NCBI RefSeq assembly: GCF_910592395.1
Contig: NC_088308.1
Coordinates: forward strand, 16,507,501-16,571,500
From: Lineus longissimus
Lineage: Eukaryota > Nemertea > Pilidiophora > Heteronemertea > Lineidae
Reading direction: 5' to 3'
DNA length: 64,000 nt
A model generated the notes under the pieces. That model saw only the letters and a list, made by a program, of their open reading frames with translations. It was not told where the DNA came from and made no database searches. Below are positions 10,412-24,496 of the stretch, in pieces. A program made the position numbers and the translations under genes. Every line of letters starts with the position of its first letter. The first letter of the stretch is position 1.

Positions 10412-12394
10412 TCATCTCATGGTCTCATCGAAAAGTAAAGCATACCATTGGAAAGAAAAAGTCTTCCAAAAGTTAGCAGAAGAATCTTCCGAAAATGTAT
10501 TTTCCAATGAGATGAATTGGCATGTTAACTTTTTTGTAAATGATCGATGTTCCCAATCAAGTGTATAGATCTATAGTATGGCTCTGACTTTGGCTCTACG
10601 GAAAGAACAGTTAACTCCCTTTGACTGTGAGATTTCATGCAGATTGAGTTGATTTCAAAAAGGTAGAGGACCTGTAAAAACATGTAAAATGTTCATTGTT
10701 TGATTTATGGCAGTGATGTCTTAATGTTGGTACAATCGGGTAGTACTTTATTCCCATTGTCAATGATGTTGTTTTTTGGCTCATAATATTGTCTATCGGT
10801 CTGTCAACAATGGTGGCTATTTACTTACTCTTGAATCTAGAAAGTTGAAACTTTGTGTGTGGATGTCTTATGACCACTTAATTTGACATACCAAAAATTA
10901 TCGCACTTTGACTTACCTTCTGGGATACGGGCAACCATCTTTAATAACCGTATTTTGTCAATATCATATGAAAACTGATGGCAGTGTATTCCTAATACTA
11001 GTATCTAATTTGTGCCAAAATCTGTCAAAATAATCTTAATCACCATGAAAATTTGAAATGCCAATCTCGATCTCCACTGTGTTCATATCCACTTTTAATA
11101 TTTGTTGCCAAATCACAGGGGGGCTAAAATTGTGAAGTTTTATTCGACTCTAGTCATATTGTGTTTGGAGAGAATGTTAGTACTGGTTTCAGTGTAATAT
11201 CTTTAATCAAGTGATATTGCCCAACTTTGTGATCATATTGCAATGGTACTTTTCATCCATTTTGTCCAATATAGAAAAAATAATATCTCTTGTGGGTGTA
11301 TACATAAATTCAAAATGTACATGTATAAAAAATGGTAAGCATGTATTTTATCAAGAAGTCTTGATACACTGATTTATATGATATAGGACACATTCTTTTT
11401 TTAAGATATATGGAGAAAAAAAAACTATATTCTGGGGGGGGGGGGGGTCTAGGCGAGGAAAGGACAAAATTACCCGTGTAATGAAGAGATTAATATTGCA
11501 CATATTATCACTGTTATTGATATTCATTCATATACATGTACATTACCTTGTTATAATTTATATCCATAGGTGGACATTAAATTGTATGTTGTTTAGTACA
11601 AGGTGTTTTGTGATATAAATCTTTTTTTGTTATTTGAATTGTTATGCTGTCAAGCAAATACTTGAAACTGACATGGGCCAATGAATTTCTATTCAGAGAG
11701 GGAGCGCAATTTGTGTATTTATACTTATGTATACATTCCATTGCTTTTATTACAGTGATATGGGGGGGTGGGGTGGAAGCATTGGTACTTACTGTTGTAA
11801 TACACTATGATTCAAACTATGTGATATGTGGTAGTACACTGCAGTTGATGTTTCTTATTGAATAAATTTTAAATTGTTGTTAAAATTAAAATACTCTTTT
11901 CTTCCTGTTGTGGACAGACTATAGATTCAGCTGGATGTCTTGTGGCGTCTCCATCTAGGTGAGGGCAGGATGGAAGTGACTAAAGTAACTAGACTGGCGT
12001 CCAATGGCATGCTTGTTTTGACTGTTGGATACAAAAATGCAGCAGAATCATGTTTTCCTGCCCCAAAATACGGCCCACGGATATTACCACCAAGGAATAG
12101 TAATGGCAACAACAACTCTCAGAAATAGTAAAAATTTAACTATTTATGTGGTTCTACAGCAGTAGAGGAGTGTTCAACCAAAACCACCAGGAATAGTTAA
12201 CTATCAAAAATAACTATCAAAAACAGTAAAATAATTACTATTTAATTGTAGAAAAAGTTACCATTTATTTGGTTAAACATCTTAACTACTTTGAAGTAGT
12301 AAAAATTACTACTTCTATGTGGGTGCAATATTAATCCATTAAATAGTAACAATTTTACTATTAATGATAAAATAGTTCTTAGAGTGTATGGGGT
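10412..12394. other. AT-rich distal part of the 10-kb element
   Basis: No gene. It holds a poly-G tract (~11433-11447) and, from 12125, the right-end subterminal repeats of the enclosing element. Confidence 0.4.
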
Positions 12395-12499
12395 CCTGCA
12401 TTCCTAGGACGTCCATTCCTTTTACACCTGTCCTACACACGATATGTAGACCCTGGCGTATAGACCACCCTGCAATGTTGACTGGTTTCACTAATAGGT

Positions 12500-12610
12500 G
12501 TCCGGCTTTAATTATCTATATTGAACCGTTGGCGTGATTACACAAGCAAGCTGATTAGTCCCATTTAGACGGTGCGGGTTCGATCCGGATCGAGACCACT
12601 TGCCTCATGG
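12500..12610 (+). repeat. tRNA-like SINE fragment
   Basis: A B-box GGTTCGATCC at ~12570 follows a weak A-box-like region just outside the right TIR of the 10-kb element. Too short and diverged to assign a parent tRNA. Confidence 0.25.
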
Positions 12611-12703
12611 AATGCTGTCGACAATTCACATAGTATCATACCGTCTTAAAGCACACATCAATACAGTATTTAAGAAATTAGCAGGCAGTTGAATTACATG
12701 TAA

Positions 12704-13105
12704 TTAGGAATAGCATATAGCACGCAGTATAAGTTCAGTTGTCTTAACTGCGATGTGCAACTCGCCAAAATACCCGCATAAATGTGACGTATGCAGTCCG
12801 CAACCCGACCAGCCGCTGAGCCAGACAGAAGCACACTCATTTTTTATTCTGATGAGGTCCACGCCAAATGACGTAGCGGTATAATTAAATAGATGGTTCC
12901 TCTCTGTGTCATATTTATCACATTCCAGAAGGAAATGGTATTCGTCTTCAACACTATTCTTATCATAATTTCGGCAAATTCTATCTTTCAGTGGTATACC
13001 CCTGTATCGTCCGTGTTCGATATTGAGCGGAAAAGTTCCATTTCGCATTCTTGCAAGGATTGACCTTTTCGCTCTACTTAGCGGCGTAACCACATAACCA
13101 TCCAC
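12704..13105 (-). pseudogene. Non-LTR retrotransposon RT C-terminus (relic)
   Basis: About 133 codons resemble the region after the reverse transcriptase domain of LINE-type ORF2 proteins: 'RSILARMRNGTFPLNIEHGR' then a Cys/His segment with VEDEYHFLLECDKYDTERN, the zinc-binding-like zf-RVT motif. Upstream the frame is broken (a stop near 13150) although coding-like text continues to about 13320. No RT palm motifs are in the window, so this is a 5'-truncated, dead copy. The clade is not resolvable. Confidence 0.75.
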
Positions 13106-13579
13106 ACTAAAATCCTTTTCAATAACTTGTACGTACGCAACTTTGGCATGTCAGCCCGCCGGTTTTGTCAATCAGCAATATATATACCTAGTCAAAAGCG
13201 CATCCTGAATTTTCGACAGCAATGCCTTCCTATCACTTTTAGAAAATTTCCTATTTACCTGTGTATTATCATTATATAAATCTATCATACCACACTTGTC
13301 TACTAATTGTATGCCTGGGGTGACCCTCGATCTAGGATGAATAACTTATATGCATTCTCAGTGTTAAAACGAGCTACTCTATACTGTCTTTTTATAACAT
13401 GCAAAGTTTCTGGCCAGCTACTCTGTCATTGTCATGCATTTGATAAAGCACAGTGTTCATATCCAGCATGTATGTGTTTGTCAAATATACGTGTTTATAC
13501 GTTGTTATCGGGGATCAAAAATGAGCGACTTTGTGTCAATGACGTATCTTTATTCATGCCGACTTATCAGTCCTGAAGT

Positions 13580-15065
13580 CCCCTCCTTTCACCGCCGATA
13601 ACTCCCGCCAGGTAATCTGTCGGACACACCATCATAAACGGGTGACCAATCAAATTGCTCGACACAAAGTAATTAAATGACGGCCTGAATTGAGAGTGCC
13701 AACCTCCGGATCAAGTTACCGTTCTTCTATACAACATGCATTGTGCATTTGGGTCACTTGAGCATCCCTGGAACCGTTACTCATTGAACACCTGGTCTTC
13801 AATTATGATGGCTTTCAGTGCGTGTCTCGTGCGACAACCACGAGTGAGTGTTGTCCAATTCAGTAGCGATTTCGGCTATCTTTTTCCTCTTTGCGTTCCT
13901 ATCGTGGTACAGAGGGTATTAATAAATAGAGAAACAGAGAAACGAAGAAATCGAGAACTTCCCATATCGAGTAGTTAGGCCTTAAAACCTATGTCTATAA
14001 TGTACGGCGTGAAATTTAATGCTATTTGGCATGCTATTTTTGGCTCAACCCATGAGGGAGAAACACTGTAGCCGGGCACAGAAGGCCCTTCTGGTATGCT
14101 AATTCCACATTGCAGACAGAGTGATTGTGCATTTCTGGAGGTGTATAATATGTCCAGTGCAGAAGTTAAGACCGTTTATTTACTGGTTGGATAGGAGAAT
14201 GAAACCATTCAGTTATTAAGAGAAGTGTCAGTAAAATGGTTCCCATCTGCGTCCCTTCTCAAAACACCGATGTACACCTGGCACGGCGAAGTTGCACCCC
14301 CACTTCATATCTCATTTCAGCCTTGTTGAGTATTCAGCATAGTCCAGTCTTAATTAGCAAAGTCTGTATTTTAGATCTACCCGGTGTAACAGTAGATCGT
14401 AGTCCGACGTGAGAAATAAAGCATTTCATCTCCGATATTCTCGACTCTGTTGCCCTGCCAGACGCTACCCGCCTTACGAAACAAGCCTCGTCCCCAGGAC
14501 CAAACAAGCAGGAGGGACGAGGTTACCAGGTCTAAAATTGCCCAACGAAAGTCTTGGTTGATTGGTTTTTAGTGGTTGTTTTCTTGGTTTTAATAACCTA
14601 ATACACAGTCAAAACTGTCCAAGCTAGGTCAGGATTTGCTACATGGCTATACGCCCCTTAATTGTTTTGAATTGATGCTACTTCATTTTGAACAAAACAA
14701 AATGGCTGTTGGCACACAAGTACTGATTTTGTGTAGCAATGCATTGGGAGACGAGGCCTAACTAGTCGATGGGGGAAGTTCTCGATTTCTTCGTTTCTCT
14801 GTTTCTCTGTTTATTAATACCCGGTACAGAGGGGACTTGACGTTGAAAAGACATTCTTGCGCCCCCCAAAGATCACAAAATCTTGATGTTTTTTTCTAAA
14901 TCCCACGTAGCCATCTTCCTGTCCCATCTCTAAAAATTGAACAAGTTCAATTAAGCTGTCCACAGCTTTCCATAGGCTTTCCACAGGGGAAAACATGCCC
15001 ACAAAGGTCACTGAGTGCTGACGGCCGATCAGGGGGGAGTTATCGGCGGTGAAGGATGGATATAC
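13580..15065. repeat. Large foldback element
   Basis: Two pairs of inverted segments are nested. The outer pair carries GGGAGTTATCGGCGGTGAA (15037-15056) against its complement at 13589-13608. The inner pair is 13911-13984 against 14755-14830 and includes 'agagaaacagagaaacgaag'. The ~770-bp centre has no gene. It lies just 3' of the CNBD gene's stop codon. Confidence 0.6.
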
Positions 15066-15410
15066 GCACAACGACGGTGGATCGGCATGATCTTTATTGG
15101 GAATAAGCAAAAAAACCAATATCATGAAGTAAAATGGCCTTTTCGACCAAACCAATTTTACCAAAACCTGCTCCATGTTTACATCCATATATGCAATTTA
15201 TCCAATTATATTGATCTTGGTATCCGGTTTGCATAATGACTATAGATGCATTCACAGGCACATGAAGATAAAAACGTCAGCCCAATTGACAACACTCATC
15301 TAATAATAGATCAGTAAGAACTATTTTTATGTACCTGTGATGCATTTTGACAATAAGGGTCCTTTGCAGCGCGCTATTTAGGGAGACAACACAAATCGAG
15401 TCATGTCTTG

Positions 15411-15590
15411 TCACGTATTTCCAAATTTATGAATGCTCTCAATGCTCAGGGGAAGAAGTTGCCGTTTTCGTAACTTCCTGGCTTCGACTATTTCGGCGAT
15501 TGTGTTGTAGGTCTTAGCCCGGTGGGATTCCCAGTTGACCGAGTTTTGAAGATTCGCCTGCATTTCTTCTTCCATTGGATAGGGTATTTC
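15411..15590 (-). CDS. CNBD gene terminal exon 17
   Basis: The acceptor tattttcag| starts 59 codons and TGA (15411-15413). Encodes EIPYPMEEEMQANLQNSVNW, the conserved tail motif of CNBD2-like proteins, then a basic end (EARKLRKRQ). Confidence 0.88.
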   Translation of the reverse strand, partial: EIPYPMEEEMQANLQNSVNWESHRAKTYNTIAEIVEARKLRKRQLLPLSIESIHKFGNT

Positions 15591-18500
15591 CTGAAAATAT
15601 CGAGAGAGAAGATTGTCATGTCTGTTTCGTTTAATCCTAATCAGATTGTGGAAATGGTGAATATCTGCGAAAAGAACACTACAGAACAGAATGGCAGGTG
15701 ATAATAAGATCGTTACAGGACGATAGTGTCACCAGAAAAAACACTTCCGATTTCTAAATCGACGAGAATATAATGTTAGACAGCCAAGCTATTTGACTAT
15801 TTTTCCGAGCACTTTCAACGTCTACTGTCAGTATCCGACCCATGTTTAGCTGCAAATGCATTTTAGTGAAGTATAACACTGACTGTCACACAGAATGTGA
15901 TGCATTTCAAGCATGCGGCGCAATGGCACGTTGATAGTAGAAAAAATCGCTCAATCTTGGGACACTCAAAACTGGTACACCATATTGACATACTGTTCGG
16001 TGTCGATGCTATTTTGCTGGTGACGTCTTACAAAAGGCATATAATATTTGTAATATGTAACAGCACCGACAGAGTACTAGTAGTGGTTATCATTGTTTGG
16101 ACGCAAAAACTTTGACTGAATCTCCACATATTAGTTCATAAACTTGGTTAAATAACATACTGGCTTTTAAACTCACCCCTCTCCTTAGATCCCGCATGAT
16201 CATATCGTTTGAGTGCTCCTTGAAAAACTTCTTCGAGATCATGATGCATTCTGCGCCATTGCTGACAATGCTGAGGCTCGTTTGCTCCCGGAACACCATC
16301 TGGCCCACGCCCTGAAAAAATTTTTTTTTTTTATTAAAGAGGTATCAACGCGACTCTAACTTTCCGTTCACGAGCCGTAATGCCATGCTCTCTGTTTAAG
16401 TATGGAATTGTTCATTGATCTCTTTCAAACCGACCTCCGTGTTCAGGACACCTGTTCAATGACATTTGTCAGCCCCAGTGTCCGTATTAGAAGTTATACT
16501 CTCCAGTACCACGATAACGTTATAACCACCATCAGTATGCTATTCCACCAAACGAAAAGATCTTTAGTCATGCTAATGTGAGCATGAGCTTTATTTTGAA
16601 CCATTTTAAGTCAACGTTGTCAGAGCGTTGTTTTGGGTTTTTTTGATGGTTCGATTGCGAACCACCATCTGTGCTTGGTAATTAGTTTTTACTCCTCTAT
16701 AGTCCCATGTATGCATCTGCGTGAACAAATTAGTTCTCATGTTTGTAACGTCCAAAAAGATAATGCTATTCTGCTTAGATCCCTCAGATTAATCTCAGCT
16801 TGACGCAAGGGCCCAAAGCGCCGCATAGCGGTAAAAAAGCGAAGATGGCGAAACATTTATAACGGGTCACCGTCACTTATTATTGGACTTATAGCGCATT
16901 TACGGGGTTGCAACTATTTTGCTTTATAGTGTCACCAGGAAAGAAAAGCATGCGACCTAACGCCGATCTATTTGTATAAAGTGATAATTGGAAGGTATAT
17001 AGTAGGAAATATCAATAAAATAATCATTCCATGTCGTCTTTTGAGGGCATTTTTGATTGTAAAAAATATATGTGTACGTTACCGGAGTCTCTGCAATGAT
17101 AATTTTATCACAGCAGTCTCGCGCAAGTAGAAGTTCTTTACCTATTAGTTCTTCACTTATTAGTCTCAATGTCTGGCGCAAAGCCATACGTTTTCCATTA
17201 CGATTTCACTACGATGTTTGACAAGAAGGAGCAGTGCGCGAGATATGCTAATGAGCAGACTTCCCTCGCTTGAGTTTCGGAAGAATGTTCCATATCGCGC
17301 TAAGCTGACCACTGCTGACCATGACAGGCGTGCATTGGACTGGTACAGGTTGGAACTGAACATTGAATATGCTGGTGGTGACGCTTTCTGATGAGAAGTT
17401 GGTCGTGACTGATGCAGTATCCTTGGACTTGTCCACAGCATCGTTCAATCATTGCTCTCTGAGCTGCCTTGATTCTGTACTTACTCAAATACTGAGACCA
17501 AATGCCTGTTGACTGTGCTTTAAGAGAGACTGGCGCCATGCCTAGTCTCACTTAAAGCACAGTCAACAGACACCAACCCCCTCAGACTCAGAAACCACAA
17601 ACGCCCAACACTTCCTGCTACCTTAATACTTCTGGATTCGCCCACTTGAATTTACTAATAGCCGCTATAACCTGCTGAATAAATGATTTATTTAATACCC
17701 ATTTTGTTCCATACATCGCCGATGTATAGCGTAGTAATCTTATATTGAGTCGGTTGTCTGCTTGTGGAGGTCAAGCTGTCAATACGCGATGTGAATGTAC
17801 ACATTTTAGCTTGCTGGCGCCATCAAATGCTACACTTTTTCACAGCAGCATCGCATTAAAGGGAACTGAAACCACCAAGCCAGTTCGTATGACCTCGTTT
17901 TCATTTCCCGCGTATCGGGTGATCAGAACAAGGCATGAATGAAACATGGCGCCTAGCTGTCAATCATTGAGTGACGTCACTACTATGGAATTTACTACGA
18001 AAACTCATGAATGAAAGATCGCATGACTCACGTGATTCTCACATGATTCTCAATAATAACAAATTGAACTGCGCATGCTCGGGCACTGGGGGCGGAGCTA
18101 CAAATCTGAACTCGAATAGGAAGTTGGAAGTTTGACTTTCTCGGGCGGTGAAAGTCGAAAAGTTGAATAAATCGCTCGGCGGTTCCAGTTCCCTTTAACA
18201 GTGATATTCGCCTTTCACCTTGATTTGGTGGATTAGCAACTTGATTTTTGCAGATATTCAACATTTAGTCGCCAAAAAATCCGCGCCGTCTAAATTGTTG
18301 GTGCTGCCGCATATCGATAGCCAATTGAGTTCGCGAGTAAGCGTGGCGGGAATTTCGAATCACCTGATTTGGTGCGCCACACAGTTGAATTACAATAAAT
18401 ACAGTACTGTATGCATTTCGCTGGCCACCACCAGGAGATCAAAATAGGGCTATATTTGTCATTATATATGTTCTAGCAATAAGCCATCATAGATCAATTC

Positions 18501-21500
18501 GCAATTGCATCCCTAAGCTTCATAGGCCTACTGAATGCGGACAATTCCTATGGGACTGATCATGCGTCTATTTCCCCAGTCATCCTAGAACATGTATAAT
18601 GATGAATATAGGCCTATTTTGATCTCCTGGTGGTGGCCAGCTAATTCAATGCATACAGTATGTGTGTCGGTAATTTCTCCTGAACGCTGCTACCTAGTAT
18701 ATAGATTTACAATGAAAACATCTACGACAGGTTCCTCTGATGATACCACATCACATTTCAACAATTCCTGCCCAGATTGCCCCCATCATATGCGCAAAAA
18801 ACTCAGTCCCTGCCCTGCCCACAATTCGAACCACCCCTTCAGTCTTTTTAAAGACTGCTTGTTTTTGGGTTGCCCGTGGTCATTTTCAAAGCAAACGTCA
18901 CAGATGAGGGTGTAATGGACTGCCTCGTTAGCAAAACTATCCGTTCCAAAAGCAAACTCGTTTAGTTCGTAAATTATAACTGACTCACAAAATACTGCCC
19001 TCTCTCAAGGACTTGGACCACGATGAATGTTGGATGGAGATCAGCCTCCGTGGCCTTTTCACGTCCGAATGGCAAGATTGTTGGTTTGTTGTCGAGGTCG
19101 TCTGCTAAAGTCTTGCGTCCGAGCGTGTCGTCACCTTTTTTTACTTTTGCTTCTAGTGCCTGTAAGTTCTCTGAAAGGACAACGATGGCTTCCTAAATCT
19201 AATTTGTACCAGGTAATCAGCCAAAATGAACGTTCGTGCCGACTGATAATAAAGGCTCTGCCCCACTACGAGTGGCTCAGAATTATTTTCCCTTGCACAA
19301 TAGAAATCTATTGTGTATCCATTGTGTGAGGGAAAATAATTCTGTAGATAGGCGATAATTGTGACATTGTTCCAAATGGGTAAAGAACTTACACACTTAG
19401 CGCCCAGGGAGATTTTAAACTCGCGGCCCCTGGTTTACAAGATCAGTTCACTAACCCCTGAGCAATGGAGGCGTCTAAGCCCAAATCAACTCTAACAGAG
19501 ATTTGTCGACAGTCTATTCAATGATTGCTGAATAATCACACAGACACTGGAGTACCCAAATCAGCCTATGAAGTCAGCATGCAGAAATGATGATGAAAAT
19601 GATATTAACAAGCCTGTCAGTGTCGGTAGTTCACACTTGTTGACCAGTATATTAATCATTTGCAGTGCAAATAATGAAGGCATTCACAATGTATGAGAAC
19701 GAACTTATCCTTGAAGGTCCATTTAGTGATTTCTATAGTGTTTTGATTTTGTCTTTTTACACGACCGTTAGCTAACCTTAAACCTTTTCCAGTCATTCAT
19801 CGTATACCCTAAGTGCACTTATCCGTCAGACATGCTATGAAAAACCTCAACATTTGTCACAAAAAGTAAGTACAAACTTACTACTCATCTTCTTCCTTTC
19901 CTTCTTCCATTTGGAGACAGGCTTTTTTCGCTTACCAGTCGAGAGGAACGCACCCTGAAGAAAATACTATATTGGTCAGGATGTTAGTCAAGATGCCATT
20001 CAGCTCCGATCGGGACACCCACATGCCTTTGGATTGCTAAAGATAGGAAAGCAGGGGTAATGTTTGTGAGGTCATTCGCACAGGTTAGGCAGTTATGGTT
20101 ACACCACACTACTGACGCCATAACATAGAATGCTAGCTCGTTTTTCTATATAACGAAATAAATATTAAAAAGAATTTTAAAGACCTTCACGACATGTTCT
20201 CGTAGACATTTACCTATGTGTGCGCTCAGCTTTACAAAGTTACTCTAAGAGTTTGACGTCGAGGGCCTTTTACTCCCAACTCAGAGACAGAACTCAGCGA
20301 TGTGTGCAAGGGGAGGAGCATGCAACTGATAAACGTATTCGAGGATAATTGAGTGATGGGGAGGGGAGCTTTGAATATACATTTTGTACGGTAACTGTAT
20401 GTTTACAGTAGCATGTAATATGGTAAATAAAATACTCCGAATAAAAACGCTGATACCACCACACTGAGTAATGACAAATAAATGTCAATACATGTACATG
20501 TATGTGATTATAATTTTTTTTGTGTTGATGAATGACGTGTAGAGGTCAAATACCTCATGACAGCACAATCGCGCGTCGATTTCACCTATGAATATAGGAG
20601 TGTTTTGGTCGTTGATGAATTGTATTATTAAATAACAGTGGGAGAAATGACAAAGCGGTGTTTGGTGAGACAGCCATGGGTTAGGGCCAGCGAGAATCTG
20701 CTTCCGACACATTTTATGCCAACCCAAGAGGTTATGGTTCTCACCAAAACCTCTATGGTCATATCGAGGCAAATACATAATCCACTTTAAAATGAATCAT
20801 TGTTGTAGGTGTTATAGAGTATTCTAAAATACCTTGGTACCGTAAAGTCAACTTTTAAATGGAAAATGCATAAGCCTCGTTCTGAGAGTGGAGTGTTTTG
20901 GACACGCAACCAAGATGCTCTACCAAAGTTCCCTCGGGTTGCACTAAAATGTGGAAACCATGCACACGTCACCCCGTACGGAATTTCAGCTCACTTCAGA
21001 AGTTTGAGGCTCTCAAAACACTGCTTCAAACACAAATCAGCCAAGGAAGCATCAACCACCCTAAGTTTTTTAATGAGCACTACACATATTTGCCGAGAAA
21101 AACGCTCCAAATAGCCCATTTGCGCGGATTTTAGCATCACTTGAGCGAGCCGATGCGGACTTCCTATGCGCGCTGTACAAAATGTACATGTCTCATTTTC
21201 TGTAACGTTGCCGTAACATAATGTAAACAACGGCGCTACTGGCGCTCCGGGCCGGCGATGGATGGAATTTGCCAAATTCGCACATATTCAAGTTATTTTC
21301 GTGGCCTATCTTTTTAAGTTAGAGGTATTTTAGAATAGAAATTGAACCCTCGGCGGAGGACCTTGGTTGAGTTACCAAGACACTCTCGGGTGGAGCTAAA
21401 ATTTCGTCCAAACCCTCGCCTATAGCTCCACCCTCGAGTGTCTTGGTAACTCAACCAAGGTTCAATTCCTTAAATGAACAAACCTTGGTAGTTTTTGTTA

Positions 21501-24458
21501 TTAGGGGATTCTCTTCAAATAAGATTTCATCTTCCTCGGACAGCTCATCCAAGACAACATCCGGACTCTTGTCTGGGTCGGGTTCGGGTTCCTGTGCCAC
21601 TTTCTCAATAGACGGCAGCACTGCATGGCGTTGATGACGTAATTCCCTGAATTGTTGTACTCGTTGTTCTATGATCGTGTCGTAATCTATGGTTCCCAGT
21701 CTCTCTCGGCGGTCGTGGATACCAGGCAGTGATTTTTCCTAAAGGAAGGGTTAAAACATCACATCAGAGATTTCCGACAATAGAAATTGGGGAGACTTCC
21801 GGTAGCTTTGTCCAATCAAAAACTGTATTTCGACAAATGAATTACTACAAAGTGTTAGACATAACTTCTTTCACGAAATAATGTGCTGAGGACATTGGTA
21901 CGACGCCCGCTGGCAGCACGTTCCGATGCTGTCGGCTTAGTTGGCCACCAACTTGCAGGGTGTACAATTCAGCCCCTTTTCTCGACTGGCGCCGGACACT
22001 GAGACTGGAAATTGTAAGAGTGTGTCACATACGCAAACTCTGCCTGGCCCGTTCATTAGGATACTAGTGACAATATAATAGGCCGAAACATGATTTACTT
22101 TTGTACTAGCACATGTTTCTGCATGAACGTCGTCCGCCACCCTTTAACATCATCTTTCATTAGGATGTCATTCCTATTCTCTCTATTTCTACTTTCTTAC
22201 CATTTGTCTCTCCAATTCATAAAGAGTTCGCGGCAGTCTGTCGGGTGATTTTTTCGGAAGTTGTTTTTTCTTCTCAGTATCCCTTGGACTGTCATCTAAA
22301 ACAGGAGCATTAACAACAAAAAACTCGTGAAAGATGGCGACCTTGTTCTGTTAGGGATCGATCAAGAAGTAAGAGTTATAATGGCACAACTTCGGTTCTT
22401 AGGGAGAGACGGGTCAGGTAGCCGTGTTATTGGCCCCCACACGGGATGTCCGCTCTTGCTGAATGCTAAAATCACCCTAGCTATAATTTCGGGACAATTT
22501 CCACAGTTTAGATGGGTGCCACATTGATACTTTATTTTCATTCCGTTACTCAACAGCCAGAACGACAAAATGTCGATATAAGCTAAAAGCTTCTCAACAA
22601 AGTATGAGCGCCTACCGTCGTCTGTGTTCACCTCCACTCTCTCGTGTAAGTTCGGCCGAACTTGTTTCAGTTTCTTCATCACTGACAGACTTCCCTGCCA
22701 AGAAAAAAATGTAAAATTTGAAATTCTAATGGTTTTTTTCACCTTTTGCATCGACAATTACAAAGCAGTGACTACGATATTAACTTTAAGGTCGATAAAA
22801 TTTCATTACTCCAATCTTGACACACAAGGCTCCGAGATCACAAATTTCAAGTCCCACGCTAAGTCACTTGAACGCGCTAAGACTGCATTTTATCAAGGTG
22901 GAAATCGGACGTATAGGGGTAAGATGCAGAACTCAAGCCACTACATCTTACAGGGTCCAGGACGGGGTTAAAGTGTCTACCGCAGTTGATATCAAAGCAA
23001 ACTTCAATTTTGTTATAAAAAAGCAGGCTACCTAGTCACCTGATACGACACAGTTGCATGAGTGGTGTTAAAAAGCAAACATGAATTTACTCTGTCACGT
23101 GGCTGATAATTGAGGCAATCGATAGATTCGGGTGTTTAAGCATCAATTTGGATGGGTGCAACGTCCAACCTAGCAGAAAAACCTAGTCGAAAGATCGTAC
23201 CGTCGTATCGCAAGTCAGATATCGTGCAAGTAACATATGTTACGATAATCCCGTACACCATACATCATGTACATGTACAGTGATTAGTGTAAAGGAGAGC
23301 AAAATGTTGATTACTCACTGATTTCACTATGTATATCCAATCAGAGTAGTTACTATCCCTAACAAGCACTTGGCCACGACTGGAAGAAAAACAGAATTGT
23401 AACGTAAAAATGAAATGGCCAGGGCCATTGTGCTCACCTCATGTGGAGGAAAGATGGATAAAGAGCATGGTATTGTGTCATGTAGTGTTAGGTTTGAGGT
23501 AGGTCCAAGCAATTACAATTTCCCCACAATGGCCAATTTGCAGTACATTCGACCTCTGTGACCTTGAAAAGTAGGTCAAATCAAAGAAGACCCGGGTGAC
23601 ACATTGAATGGTTGTTAGAATTAGATGTACCTATGATATGAAATTGGTGCCAATCGGGCAAGTCATTACTAGGAATAATGGCATTTTGATGAATTTAGGA
23701 TTTGGCCCCCTCCCTGGAGGCCAAACGGCAAATCAGATCGCATCAAACTTCGGTACCTGAGATCACCTGACCAAGGGGTACATGTGTACTTAATTTGTGA
23801 TCAATAGTCATTACAGTTAAGAAACGTGCCATAGTTACGGCCTGACGGCGAATTTACGCCATTTGACCTCTGTGACCTTGACAAGAAGGTCAAACTAAAA
23901 ACCTGTGTGACATATACTGTATGGTGGTTAGATGTACCCATGATATCAAATTGGTGGCAATCGGGCAAGAAGTTAAGGAATAATCACATTTTTAAGGTTT
24001 TTGGATTTTGCCCCCTGGTGGTCAAGTGGTGAATTATATTGGACCAAACTTTGGTCCCTGAGATCACCTGACTAAGGGGTAAATGTGTACCAAATTTGGT
24101 ATCAATAGTCAGTGCAGTTTAGAAACGTGCCATCGTTACATCCTAACGGCCAATTTACACCATTTGACCTCTGTGACCTTGAAAAGGAGGTCAAATCAAA
24201 AACCCGGAGGATATATGATGCACCTTTGCTAGAAGTACCTACCATATTTTTTTCAAAATTCCCCGACTATTATTAAGGGAGATATTGCATATTTTCACTT
24301 TTAACGTTTGGCCCCCTGGTGGCCAAACCATAAAACGAATCGGACCAAAACTTAGTCTTCAAGATGTCATTACATAAGGGTACATGTGTACCAAGTTTCA
24401 ACTCAATAGCTCTAACAGTTACGAAACGTGCCCTGCTAACGGACGACGGACGACGACG

Positions 24459-24496
<38 letters not shown>

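Larger units (their letters stand above)
2395..12386. mobile_element. Putative 10-kb TIR element enclosing a SAMD3-like gene
   Basis: The left end reads CACTCTAAAAAAT and the right end, reverse-complemented, CACTCTAAGAACT. Each is flanked by TA (2393-2394 and 12387-12388). Both ends also carry clusters of degenerate subterminal motifs of the types ACTATTT and ACTACTTT (2420-2600 and 12125-12375), as expected of transposase-binding repeats. Inside lie the SAMD3-like exons, a foldback insertion (7446-7716), a full repeat A copy (8796-10411) and AT-rich filler. No catalytic transposase domain was recognised, so the unit could be non-autonomous or a transposon that has captured a host gene. Chance pairing of two related MITE ends is the main alternative. 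Confidence 0.5.

Noticed and set aside
16957-17441. Minus-strand frames resembling extra CNBD exons
   Set aside because: No phase-compatible splice sites; exons 15 and 16 already join directly in phase across them.
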